A DNA stretch of 64,000 nt from Cordylochernes scorpioides. Lineage: Eukaryota; Arthropoda; Arachnida; Pseudoscorpiones; Chernetidae. The stretch is taken from contig CP092880.1 in assembly GCA_030710605.1 (NCBI GenBank), positions 19,839,791 to 19,903,790 on the forward strand. Direction: 5' to 3'. The notes beneath the pieces were generated by a model, which saw only the letters and a list, made by a program, of their open reading frames with translations, had not been told where the DNA came from and searched no databases. The position numbers and the translations under genes are program-made. This document shows positions 22,373 to 32,816 of this stretch, one piece after another. Each line of letters opens with the position of its first letter. Position 1 is the stretch's first letter.

Positions 22373-22927
22373 TGATTATATATATATAACTCTTTCTAAT
22401 AAATATCAACATAAAGAAACTGATGGAGATTTTGCCGGGAGGTAATTGATCTATAGAAGCCCACAAAGACGTCTAGTTTTGACGTTTATTTAAACGGGAG
22501 AGACTACCTTTACTTTTTATAAAGAAGTGTATTGGTAAATTGTTAGTTTTCATTACGTTTGTTATCTCTTCTCTCAATATATCTATAAAGATGGCAGCTA
22601 CCTAACATCTTTACCCATATATCTAGCGACATAAAGCGCTTTAACACGCCATCTGTTATTTACAAATTTATACTATTTTTGACGTGTACGATTTTTTTTA
22701 ATATAAAACGATTTCTACTCTCTCTCTCTCGGCCGCGCGGCACGCGAGCTCTGCGTTCTTATGGGATAGAGATTGCAAAAATGGAGGTTTGTTAACCCTA
22801 TGGAGTATTGGATGAAGCCAAACGAATATGCTGCAAGCTCATATAAAAATTATCCAAAACGGCCAAGTCTTTGCCGAAAAATCGCCAAAATATTCTGAAA
22901 TGACTGAAAGTCATTCAGAATTAACTA

Positions 22928-24370
22928 ATGGCAAAGATGCAAATACCAAGCCGGCGGCGGACATGTCAATTTTGCCGAAATAGGGCTGATTGCCCGGAAC
23001 AAGAAGACCAGCTTATCGAAAGACAAGATGTGATCTTCATCAAAGTGGGCGGCTCCAAGAAGAGGCCGCATGATCCTGACCACGCCAAGTCGGGGACCAA
23101 AAAGGGCTGTGTTCAGGCACCGGGAATGCCTCTGAACAGCAGCAGGCCACGAGCCACACCAAGACCCAGCAAGGTGCAAGAGTGCCAGACCACCAGGCAG
23201 AAGCAGGCTACCTTTCGAACAAGGTCGGCAGCGGGGCAGGCGGATCAGTGTGTCTACCTGGAATTCTGCCCAGACTTCACACAAGAACAATACTTCCGGG
23301 CGTTGGAAGCTAAGCTGGGCAAGGGAACCCTCTACCAGCTGACAAAGATGGAGGGACACATCCTGGCCGGCCTCTCCAGCGTGCAACTCGCCGACAAGCT
23401 GATAGAGGAAGGCCTCGACATCGAGGACGCCACCCTGAGGGCCTTCCCTCTAAGAAAAAGGGCTGAACGAATAGTGCTCGGTAATGTGCTCTTTTTCGTG
23501 GAGGACGCCGACCTCGTCGCTGCGCTGCGGCCATACGGACAGGTCACGTCCATGATCCAAAAAATGATGCAGCTCGAGGACTCCTGCTGGGCTGATGCTC
23601 GTCGGGAGGCCTTCTTCACTCTGAGAGACGGGGTGAAGCTCTCCCAGATACCTGCCCGACTGGATGTCAAATCCAAGGGAGTGGCCACACACGTATATGT
23701 GACTTACGGCATCAAGTGCTCCCTGTGCCATAAGCAGGGGCACAAACGTGCAAATTGTCCTCGCAATACTGGTCTCCAGGAGGACAAGCTGGTGCTCCCT
23801 GTAGATGCTCCTGCTGCACGCACGCAAGGCTGGACCAAGCCGCCCTCCACCTCGAACACCATGCCGGCTGCAGCACCAACTCCAGCTGAACAGACCCCAC
23901 CTACTGCTACTGTGGAACCAGCCCCACCTCCAACACCCTCCAGCGCTGCCGCGCCTTCGCCCGAGGCGATCATCCCTGTCCATCCGCAGGAGACTACAAC
24001 TCCTGAACTTCCTGTTCCGGCGCCGAGCACCAGCCAGTTGCAGTCACGACCAGAGCCCTCCTGGACCAATACTGAGCCATCTGCGGCTCCTGAAGAGGAG
24101 AACCAAGACATGACTGATCAGGTAGAGGATATGTTCATAGAGCTAAACACTGACTTTATTTTGGCCCCTCTCTATGATGAGGTTGATGATGATGAAGTAG
24201 TGGCCGCGGTTCTACACCGCTCTGACAGAGAAGCACTCCTCGATGCACTCTCCTATAAAAACAGGAAAATTCTGTACGAATTCCTCGGCGATGCAATTGA
24301 GGACGTTGGGGACAAAAACCCCTCCATAAGCACGGGCCTTTCCGAACTCAGGGCGGCCTTGAACATGTGA
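22928..24370 (+). CDS. Intact LINE ORF1-like protein with one CCHC knuckle
   Basis: The 480-aa frame is uninterrupted and visibly more GC-rich than its surroundings. Near the N-terminus is a Cys cluster (CQFCRNRADCP). A central conserved region (VYLEFCPDFTQEQYFRALEA, LRKRAERIVLGNVLFFVED, LSQIPARLDVKSKGVATHVY) is followed by a knuckle CSLCHKQGHKRANCP at about residues 264-278. A long Pro/Ala-rich linker (roughly 290-400) and an acidic C-terminus complete it. This is the layout of nucleic-acid chaperone ORF1 proteins, perhaps of a Tx1/L1-like LINE. The stop is followed at once by a short 3' UTR with AATAAA and a TCTC-rich tail; no ORF2 follows. A degenerate relative lies inverted near 30.3-31.3 kb. 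Confidence 0.7.
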   Translation: MAKMQIPSRRRTCQFCRNRADCPEQEDQLIERQDVIFIKVGGSKKRPHDPDHAKSGTKKGCVQAPGMPLNSSRPRATPRPSKVQECQTTRQKQATFRTRSAAGQADQCVYLEFCPDFTQEQYFRALEAKLGKGTLYQLTKMEGHILAGLSSVQLADKLIEEGLDIEDATLRAFPLRKRAERIVLGNVLFFVEDADLVAALRPYGQVTSMIQKMMQLEDSCWADARREAFFTLRDGVKLSQIPARLDVKSKGVATHVYVTYGIKCSLCHKQGHKRANCPRNTGLQEDKLVLPVDAPAARTQGWTKPPSTSNTMPAAAPTPAEQTPPTATVEPAPPPTPSSAAAPSPEAIIPVHPQETTTPELPVPAPSTSQLQSRPEPSWTNTEPSAAPEEENQDMTDQVEDMFIELNTDFILAPLYDEVDDDEVVAAVLHRSDREALLDALSYKNRKILYEFLGDAIEDVGDKNPSISTGLSELRAALNM

Positions 24371-24540
24371 CATAGTCTAGACATCCCTTCAGAGAAGGTT
24401 GATGTAAATATTTATTAATTTTTATATATATTTTACTTTCTTTTATAAATATGTAATATAATTTTTTTTTCTCTGGTAATATATAATTTTATATGGGCGA
24501 TCAATAAAAGTTGTTTCAATCTCAATCTATCTCTCTTCCT
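24371..24540 (+). other. 3' UTR and tail of the ORF1-only element
   Basis: It contains TTGATGTAAATAT shared with 21160-21180, then ATCAATAAAAGTTG (polyadenylation-like) and a CAATCTCAATCT/CTCT tail. The similar tail near 20933-20960 supports a defined retroposon 3' end. Confidence 0.55.
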
Positions 24541-24544
24541 CTCT

Positions 24545-24690
24545 CTGTGTCCATACTGCAAGGATTAATTATTGGGAGAGCGTGGCCCATCAGTGGTATA
24601 TTAAACTGGTGAAACCGCTGTGATGATGAGCCTGGCCCTCTCTTAATTTATCATTGCAGTAAGGAAAGTAGATAATTGTTTTATTTTAAA
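24545..24690. repeat. Small foldback related to the 1655 MITE family
   Basis: TTATTGGGAGAGCGTGGCCC and its mirrored partner GGCCCTCTCTTAATTTATC flank a core with GTGAAACCGCTG. It ends near TGCAGTAAGGAAAGTAGA as in the other family members. Confidence 0.5.
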
Positions 24691-24944
24691 AAGAATCATG
24701 CGCATCAAAATAGTTTGAATTCATCATAAAATGCTTTCTTCAAACGTTTTTGTATACATTTAATCGTTTCAGTTTGTTTCCAATTTCTCACTCACGATGA
24801 TAATGATATTATTTGGAAGTTTTTTTTTATACACTTTAAATAATGAAACGACGACTCAATTCGCTTTAAAATACTTATAGTTATTCAATGTTGATAATAC
24901 CTCATTTTAAAACAATGGTTTATATTTTTAAAGAAATCATAATA

Positions 24945-25198
24945 CACCAATACCTCGCTTTGCGTCGTTTCGTTTTGCGTTTTTTTCGAAGTTGCGTCGC
25001 TGCTTAATTTTTACTGATTTTCACTGTGCGTCGTTAGATTTTCGAAGTTGCGTTGTTTTGGATTCGAGTCTTTAATTTTTCTTAATTTTTTTTCCTAAAA
25101 TATGGCAACACCTTTGTTTTTGATTGCGCCTTCACAAATTTTCACTTTGCGTCGTGTTTTTTTGGAACGTAACCCCGACGCAAAGCTAGGTATGGGTG
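24945..25198. mobile_element. Pogo/Tc1-type MITE, 254 bp
   Basis: The left terminus is CACCAATACCTCGCTTTGCG and the right is its near reverse complement, with two differences over 23 bp. TA duplications lie at 24943-24944 and 25199-25200. Its interior repeats TTGCGTCG-like motifs. A mariner element begins seven bases after its right end. Confidence 0.7.
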
Positions 25199-25204
25199 TA
25201 TATA

Positions 25205-26524
25205 CGAGGTGTGTTCAAAAAGTATCGCGACTTTTATGTTTTTCAAAAATCATTTATTTATTCATGAATACCTATTTTGTCTCCTTCAAAGTAATCTCCA
25301 TGAGATATTATACACTTGTGCCAACGGTTTTTCCAATCTTCGAAGCACTTCAAAAAATCATTTTTAAAAATCTTTTTCAGCTCCTCCTTCGATGCCGTCT
25401 TTATCTCGTCAAGCGAAGCGTAACGTCGTCCTTTCATGGGCCTCTTCGGTTTAGGGAAAAAGAAAAAGTCACAGGGGGCCAGATCTGGGGAATACGGTGG
25501 CTGCGGCATCATTAGTGTGTTGTTTTTGGCCAAAAAGTCGCGCACAAGCAACGATGTGTGAGCAGGGGCGTTATCGTGGTGCAAAAGCCAATTTTTGTTC
25601 TTCCACAAATCCGGGCGTTTCTGGCGGATTGCTTCGCGCAAATTGCGCATAACTTGCAGGTAATATTCCTTATTGACCGTTCTACCCTGTGGCAAGAACT
25701 CATGATGCACCACGCCCCTGCATTCGAAGAAAACTGTCAGCAAAACTTTCACATTCGACCGAACTTGGCGCGCTTTTTTCTGTCTTGGTTCGTGCGGCAG
25801 CTTCCTTTGAGATGATTGAGCTTTGGTTTCCACGTCATAACCATAAACCCACGCTTCGTCACCATTTATGACCCTCTGGAGCAAATTTGGGTCGTCGCGG
25901 ACAGAGTCCAACATCTCATTAGCAATGTTCATGCGATGCTGCTTTTGGTCGCAATTGAGCAATTTTGGTACGAATTTCGCGGCGACCCGCCTCATGCCCA
26001 AATCATTGATAAAAATCGAATCCCACGAGCCAATCGATATGTTTAGGTCCTCAGCAACTTCTCTAACGGTAATTCGACGATTGGCCAATATCATTTTCTC
26101 CACTTGATTAATTTTTTCGTCTGTTGTTGAAGTGCTCGGGCGTCCGGCACGCTCTTCGTCGTTCACATCTTCTCGGCCTTCTGAGAACATTTTGTACCAC
26201 CGATAAACGTTGCTTCGGTCCAAGGTAGCTTCTCCGTATGCCACAGTCAACATTCGGAATGCATCCGCGCACTCAATTTCGTTTTTCACACAAAATTTGA
26301 TACAGGTTCTTTGATCCATTTTTTTAATAGGTAAAAATCGAAGACGATCCAAAACACCTGCAAGCAAAGCAGCTGTCAACAATTAAGTGAACATTCAAAA
26401 TGGCCGAGCTTGTCGGCATAAGTGAGAGACATGAGTACCAACATAAAGCCACAAAAAGATCGAAATTCGAATATACATAACCCGCGAAAATTCAAAAGTC
26501 GCGATACTTTTTGAACACACCTCG
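25205..26524 (-). mobile_element. Complete mariner element
   Basis: The 1320-bp element has 31-bp terminal inverted repeats at 25205-25235 and 26494-26524, identical over all 31 positions, each starting CGAGGTGTGTTCAAAA. TA target duplications lie at 25203-25204 and 26525-26526. An uninterrupted transposase lies between. Perfect termini and an open frame indicate a recent insertion. Confidence 0.95.
25258..26319 (-). CDS. Mariner transposase (DD34D), apparently intact
   Basis: Transposases of this family cut the element at its inverted repeats and integrate it at TA. The ATG at 26319 (MDQRTCIKF) is chosen over the one at 26382 because it gives the usual mariner start and a family-like 353 aa. 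The N-terminal HTH region covers about residues 1-110, with the linker RAGRPSTSTTDE near 58-68. The catalytic residues are D154 (NGDEAWVYG), D249 (HHDNAPAH) and D284 (PYSPDLAPCDFFFF); 34 residues separate the last two. The frame has no stop. Whether every residue is functional cannot be judged without comparison. Confidence 0.9.
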   Translation of the reverse strand: MDQRTCIKFCVKNEIECADAFRMLTVAYGEATLDRSNVYRWYKMFSEGREDVNDEERAGRPSTSTTDEKINQVEKMILANRRITVREVAEDLNISIGSWDSIFINDLGMRRVAAKFVPKLLNCDQKQHRMNIANEMLDSVRDDPNLLQRVINGDEAWVYGYDVETKAQSSQRKLPHEPRQKKARQVRSNVKVLLTVFFECRGVVHHEFLPQGRTVNKEYYLQVMRNLREAIRQKRPDLWKNKNWLLHHDNAPAHTSLLVRDFLAKNNTLMMPQPPYSPDLAPCDFFFFPKPKRPMKGRRYASLDEIKTASKEELKKIFKNDFLKCFEDWKNRWHKCIISHGDYFEGDKIGIHE

Positions 26525-26526
26525 TA

Positions 26527-27047
26527 TGCATATACTGATTGTAAGAAATATTAAAATATATAGCCATATAATTATATTTGAAACATTTTTTATCTATTCT
26601 GATAGGTTTTAGCTCAAAACTTTGAGGGGGTTCGAAATTGACATCACAGAAATTTGAATATCTTTCAAAACTTAAGTTTCTATTCCCAATGGGAGATCTC
26701 AATTGAAATTATACATCACAGACATGTTATTTATATAAATATAAAATATGCTCTAAGAAAATTTAAATGGTTAAGTGTTTGTACATATTTTTAAATGAAT
26801 GAGAGTCAACGTTCTATTATTTGTTAACATGGTTTATGGAGCATTACACCTTTAATAATTAAGTCGTCATGATTGGTTTATCATCCTGAGTAAGCAAGTA
26901 GGTAAGAAATTTCAAATTAAAGTGTAAATATAAACAACTTGTTGAATAATTTTTATATGACTAAAATAAAAGAGGTTAGAAGGAGGAAGCACTAATCATA
27001 TATATTGATAATTAAAATGCATTAATTGAATTGAATAAAAAGATATA
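26527..27047. other. AT-rich intergenic, nothing recognised
   Basis: I see no coding frame with family resemblance and no repeat shared with the rest of the window. Confidence 0.5.
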
Positions 27048-27224
27048 CAGTTAAATCTGTCTATAGCGCCTCCTCTTGGGACTCAGCAAAATAGGGTGCT
27101 ATAGAGAGGGGGTGCTATAGACAGGTCACTTTTAATGTAAATCGCATCGTACAACGTATTTAAAATAGGGCGCTATAGAGAGGGAGGCGCTATTTAGAGG
27201 GGGCGCTATAGCCAGGTTTAACTA
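27048..27224. mobile_element. Pogo-type MITE with GCGCTATAG repeats
   Basis: The left terminus is CAGTTAAATCTGTCTATAGC and the right is its near complement ending CCAGGTTTAACTA. The flanks are TA. Inside, the unit (G)GCGCTATAGAGAGGG recurs in both orientations. Confidence 0.6.
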
Positions 27225-27394
27225 TATATATATAGAAAGAATATATATAGGGAGAAAATAGAGTCAAAGAATTTAGTGAACCAACAATTTGATAATCAGT
27301 TTTGCCGTATTCATTTACATTTAGTAGAATTCAGAATTTATTCGAAAGGCATATAATCTCCACATCACACATAATTTATCATTCAATTTTTTTA

Positions 27395-27555
27395 TTATCC
27401 CTAGTACACGTGGTACAGGCCATAATAATCATGGTGGGTAGAAGTTGCGACTTTGTAAGTGCACCACATGTCTACACATGTAAAAAGCAGTTTGACTTTT
27501 TTACTTACAAGTGTGCATGAGCTCCGTTTGGTTACTTGCACTCGCTGGTGGGGTA
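27395..27555 (-). mobile_element. SINE family I, copy 5 (5' truncated)
   Basis: Only the 3' half is present, from the terminal CTAGTACACGTGGTAC inward to CACTCGCTGGTGGGG. The tRNA-like head is missing. Confidence 0.75.
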
Positions 27556-27996
27556 TCATTCAAATTTAATAGAGTCAAACATTTAATACGGTTTAAGGTT
27601 GGCTGTCGTTGTAGATCCGTTTGTTGAACGAGCCATTTGTCTAGTATAAAATATACAGGTAAGAAAATAAAATGGGTGTGTCGAATTCTCATGAAGCGAA
27701 TGGTGCACGCGAGAGAAATAAATTTTGAAAATATGTGTCTCTCTATATATGAAAAATAATATAAAGCATTTTTTTACATTTTTATCTTTGCTCTGAAGTT
27801 CTCTATGTGGAGGTCATTTGTTAACACATCAACATCATTGCATCATTTATCATAACTTTTCCCATTAATGGCTCGATAAATGTATGTATCAGAAACCTGA
27901 AGTTGCACCAGGGAGAGATATTTATAACCCAGGGAGCACAGAACACCAACTACCCGGGGAGTCCAGCTTACTAATATGGACTAGTGTTGAGCGCTT

Positions 27997-28257
27997 TTAC
28001 TCGCGTCCTGTTTTGATTGCTGAGTTGAACCTCCATGCTGAAGTTGATTCTGGAAGGCTGGCCATAGATGTAGGATTGAGGTGGGTCAGTCCAAGCAGGA
28101 TGGCTGTTTGTATCCTATGTCTTAGGAATGCTGGACAGCTGAAGAGAAGATGATCAACTGTCTGTGGCTCTTCTGAACAGTAGATGCAGGTAGGGTCTGT
28201 TTCGGGATGCACACGTGTAATATCTGCCAGTATATGATCATAGCCCGTTTGCAACAA
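27997..28257 (-). pseudogene. LINE ORF2 C-terminal fragment
   Basis: The 86-codon frame contains LLQTGYDHILADI, then TCIYCSEEPQTVDHLLFSCP, a C-x2-C...H-x4-C motif typical of LINE C-termini. Nothing upstream of it (on the minus strand) is coding, so it is a 5'-truncated insertion. Confidence 0.6.
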
Positions 28258-28739
28258 GATATTGTAGTAAAGTATTTATTATTTTATTAACAGATTATTA
28301 TTTCTGATGTCATATATATTTTATTACTCTGCGTTAACTTCCCTCATTGTTTCTCTTATATTTTATCAATTTAAATTTGTGCCTTAAATAAATTGCTGTG
28401 TCATCCTGAAGTTTGTCTTTCCCAATTTTCCACGTGGCAATATAATACCTGAACTCATCGCAGGAATTTCAGCAATGTCATTGTCCTTTAGCCGTGGGAT
28501 GGTTTATGGGTTGTTTTTATAGACCTTGCCTTTTATATAAGTTTTTAAGTTTTATAAAGTTTTATAAAGCTTCTAAGTTTTACCATATATGTATTATTTT
28601 CCAAAATTGTTTTATTCGAATACGAATCGAACATTTTTAAATTATTTACCATGAAATATTGAATACGTTATATGAGAATAAATATAGGAGAAATATAAAT
28701 GGAAAATGAGATTATATGGTGATAAGTATAGGGGCATAA

Positions 28740-31300
28740 ATGATTAAATATATAAAATAATTAATGATATTTATACCGTGTCTTCATTGGTCACGTTCAC
28801 TGAGGGAAAGACTCCACCGCCGATAGACTGAGAAAATTATTTCTCACAGAGTGGGCAGGTCTATGTGAAGGCTGGCGTTTCCCACTTCAAGACCAAGATG
28901 GTAGTAGGCAGTGGACTGTTGCCGTTATCTTGTCGCAGATATCGGCGAAAAAGAGTTGGTCTCACTTGTCGAACTCAAAGGGGTCTCTTCACCTAGAAAG
29001 TCAACAATGGCATCAGCAGAGCTAGTAACTTGGGCGAATCGACTGCTTAAGCGTTCCAAAAGGAAATGTCTTAGCTGGCCCCCGGAGATCTATTCGCCGT
29101 CGTCGTCGGTGTAGGTGGAAGGAGAGTGACGTCTGGCTCGTAAGGAACGGCCGAGATCAAACAGGAAAGGATAGTCGGACGGGCAGTGTGGTCCTCCAAG
29201 TCTCTTCCTCAGAGGCTTGCTCTCTTGATATATCTACCGCCGGACGCGGCGACGGCAGGCACGATTGACCTTATTTCCGCGACCAGATATGTCTTGATTC
29301 CAGTCTAAAGGTTCCACAGTATCGGGGGTGGACGCTTTTCTAGGCCTTCCGAGGTTTCATCGATGAACGGTTTATATTTGATCGACGAACAGGTCTGACC
29401 ATAGATGCTTGCCGAAGTAGGGAAGTCTTTAAGGAGCTAGCTATACTACTTGGATTAGGACGGCACGGTGGTCCGAGTAGACATAGTGGTAGATTTGGAA
29501 GTGAGTGACATGGTCTCAGAAACCTAATGGAGGTAGAATTTTGCCCAGACGACGCGCTTCCACCGAAATTCATTATGGTTGCGACCTTGGTGTGCTCCAG
29601 CATAGCATCGAAGAAGATGCCATTGTTGACTAGGTAAGCTTGGTCATTTGAAAGGGCTCCAATTGAACCCGATTCCAGGTCCTCAGACGATTCCTCGGAG
29701 ATGTTCATGTTTAGTAAATGTTCACCGATGATCCACACACCTTCTTCACAAGCCATAGCTGCGATGGTCTGTAACTGGCGGAATAGCTTTTCAGGAGCAT
29801 GAGAGACGTGGGCGTTGACGCACGGAAACTCCCTGGGCGGTTAGGTCTATGAAAGCAACCTTCCCAGGCTATAGGATCTGTTGCCAGTAAACAACGACCC
29901 CCAGGCGCAAAGACGTAGGAGAGGCCTGATCCCACGGTGGTCGTTGCGAGCACAACGACGGCGCGGTAGCCGTGACAGTAATCTCCTACGTTGTCCAGAG
30001 ATATGACGTTGGTCTCCTGTAGGAATCAGATGTCAATATCATGCTCCTTGATAAAACAAAAGAGCTGGGTTATCCTGCGTTAAGGTTCAGGGTCGCAACT
30101 CGGAAGTTCATTTGGGATGCCGAGCAGAGTTTCTGTACAGTGTATTGCTGGTGTCTCCTGTCAAAGCCATTAGCACCGTGGCCAAGGTGTCGATGGCCTT
30201 TCTCTGCCGAACGTTCAATGTGGACAAGAGCTTTTCTATCAGCCCATTGTTGGTGAAGTGGAATTGTTCTCTCTCCAGTCCTAACTACTGAATTCTAGAG
30301 TGATGGCCTCTTTCGTTCTTAATGAGAACATCCATTTGTTTCTGAGCCAATGTACGCCGATCCTACTTATGTGGAGGCTCTAATGAACCTCTTTGCAGTT
30401 AGGATGAAGAAAGAGCCAATTCGACCGCTTTATCTATCAAAGCTGTGCCGCTGGGAGGCGGCTCTGCGGCGACAGCAGCAGACGGTGGTGGAGCTGAAAC
30501 AGGAGAGGATGTTAAAGCGTTTGAAACGGGAGTATCTACAAGGAGCAACGGCTTTTCCTCTTGAAGGCCTGTGTCTTGAAGGCCTTGAAGGCATCTTGAA
30601 GGTTTGTGTCTTGGTTTATAGCAAGGGAAAACTTGATACCGTAGGTCACATAAACATGGGTAACAACGCCTTTGGCTTTGACATCCAGCCAGGCAGAGAT
30701 CTGGGAGAGCTTTACTCCGCTTCGCAAAGTTGTAGAAGCTTCGCGCTCAGTAGAAATCATCGAAGTTCATCATATTTTGGATGATTGACGTGACCTTCCT
30801 GTATGGCCGCAGCGCAGCAACGAGGTCGGCGTCCTCAACGAAGAATATCAGATTGCCCAACAATATTCGCTCATCTCTTTTCCTTAGAGTGAAGTCCCGC
30901 AGGGTGACGTCTTTGATGTTAAGACCTTCCTCGATCAGCTTGCGATCGAGCTATACGCTGGATATGCCCCTTCATTTTCGCCAGCTTATAGACGCAGCCC
31001 TTGCCCAGCTTTGCCTTCAGCGCCAGAAAGTACTGGACCTGGCTGAAGTCTGGGCAGAATTCAAGGTAGACACATTGGTCTACCTATCCCACCACCGACC
31101 TGACTCTGAACGCCGCCTGCTTCTGCCGATCGTCGAACATTACCGTACTTTGGACTTGGGCATGAAACATTGGTTGAGTGTTGGTTTCACAGCCACTGGC
31201 TGGCCGCAACTCCTCTTGGCTTCCCGACTTCCTTTGAGTCAACTGGCCTCTTTTTCCTGTGCTCCACTTTAGTGAAGCGGACGTTGCTCTCCTCTATAAG
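28740..31300 (-). pseudogene. Degenerate LINE with ORF1, endonuclease and tail
   Basis: On the minus strand, 31300-30330 carries a frameshifted relative of the intact ORF1 at 22928 (for example TLRSGVKLSQISAWLDVKAK and THVYVTYGIKFSL). Next, near 30112, ORF2 appears to start MNFRVATLNLNA; the continuing frame has FLQETNVISLDN, an APE endonuclease start. Further endonuclease-like frames lie at 29340-29953. The RT core is not recognisable, and 28740-28910 matches the tail at 20660. So this is a full LINE layout with an internal deletion. Clade (Tx1/L1-like) is a guess. Confidence 0.5.
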
Positions 31301-31740
31301 GAGTTGATTCTCCCGATCGACGAGATCGGCCCATCGTTAACGGCTTGCCTATTCCAGGCTGTTGCTGGGCCGTCTTCTACGTTGCCGGAGAATAGATGAT
31401 GGCATCAGCAGTTGATGCTGACAATTGGTTTTCAAACAATGCCATTGGCAATTCGAGGGGTGAATAGTCTTCCATTAAAATTAAAAATTTCTCTATAGTT
31501 CTCTTAGGGCCGTTGAAATTTGCCAAGTCTTCCATGTTGGAACAAGAGCGGGTTTATGAGAGAGTTGTGCGCATTTTGAAATGTATCATATTTTATGGCC
31601 TACCACATATATATCTTGGTGCAGTTTGCCAAATAAACAGTATAAGCAATTTTTTTCCTGAAATCTCGCCAATCCTCAATAAATTATAATAGGCTATTCA
31701 AAATGTGTGTTAAAACATTCTCTCGCGTTTTATTTAATTT

Positions 31741-31881
31741 CACTGATAGACAAAACTTAAGGAAGTTGTACCTTATAGCATATATATATCGGGATTAAGA
31801 AAATAACTCTGAGAGATATTTTCTGAATCCCGATATATATATGCTATAAGGTACAACTTCCTTAAGTTTTGTCTATCAGTG
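31741..31881. mobile_element. Near-perfect foldback MITE (Tc1-type ends)
   Basis: Two arms of about 57 bp, beginning CACTGATAGACAAAACTTAAGG, are reverse complements around a loop of about 27 bp. Transcribed, it would form a long hairpin. The same termini occur at 391, 22154, 47921 and 55620. Confidence 0.85.
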
Positions 31882-32134
31882 TTTTTTTCCTATGTTTCCA
31901 TTTCAAAATATGATCCTAGAAAATGGACCCGTTTAACGAATGTGTCTAAAACAACAGCCAGTATTTAACAGTATTAAACTTTTGCCTTAATATAAAGGTA
32001 AATAATATTGCATGTCGTGTGTGTGTTGTGTAAAATGACCTTAAAATTTCATACCATTAGTTTATATACAATGGTCACAAAAAATTGCATCCCCTATAAA
32101 ACAATTTAACAAATTTCAGAAAATTCGCATATTT

Positions 32135-32327
32135 CTTGTTCTTCTTGTTCCAAAATCACTTTATTAGGTATCGCTCAACAAGAGCAACCTAGTTTATGAT
32201 AATTGAAACAATGAATAATATGTGAAGGTTATTCACATATTAAACAAAATGTTAACGAGAGATTCAATCCCGGTTCATGACTGTCGGGAATCGAGGGTGT
32301 TACCCACTCGTCCATTGACTCTTATTT
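32135..32327 (-). mobile_element. SINE family II, copy b
   Basis: This is the duplicate of 690-883 with the same target duplication, now GCATATTT versus GCATGTTT. The tRNA-like head and LINE-like tail are present. Confidence 0.75.
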
Positions 32328-32409
32328 GCATGTTTAATGAGATTTTTAAGGCATGTAAATAAGATCAATTTTCTGAAACCGTAAATATAATATAAGTTTT
32401 TTTTTTACT

Positions 32410-32707
32410 TATCCCTAGTACACATGGTACAGGCCATGATAATCATGGTGGGTAGAAGTAGGCGACTGCTTTTACTGTAAGTACACCACATTTATAGACA
32501 TGTGTAAAGCAGTTCGACTTTGCACTTACAAATGTGCCAGAGCCCAGTTTGGTTACTTGCACTCGCTGATGGGTTTGACTTTTGCAAGAATCGAAGGCCA
32601 TTGGAGCATTTTTTTATTATTATTATAGAAAAAAAGTGCCCAATGCGGGAATCGAACCCGAGTCGTAGCGGTCGAAAACCAACGGTTTAGACCATCCTTC
32701 CACCGAA
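32410..32707 (-). mobile_element. SINE family I, copy 6
   Basis: This is the duplicate of copy 1 and keeps more of the central TGTAAGT/ACTTACA region. The box-B-like head (GGTTCGATTCCCGC) is intact. Confidence 0.8.
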
Positions 32708-32816
32708 GAATATAAGTGAAAAAATAGACTTATTTATTCATGAAAAGGTATATAATAAATAGCCTTCTAAATGTATCATTAATTGAAGTTAGATAAGATA
32801 ATTCTCAATCTGTAGA

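Noticed and set aside
23310..24113. Several antisense or shifted frames of 62-177 aa
   Set aside because: They are shadows of the GC-rich ORF1 on the plus strand.
25102..26107. Plus-strand frames up to 137 aa over the mariner
   Set aside because: They are antisense shadows of the transposase.
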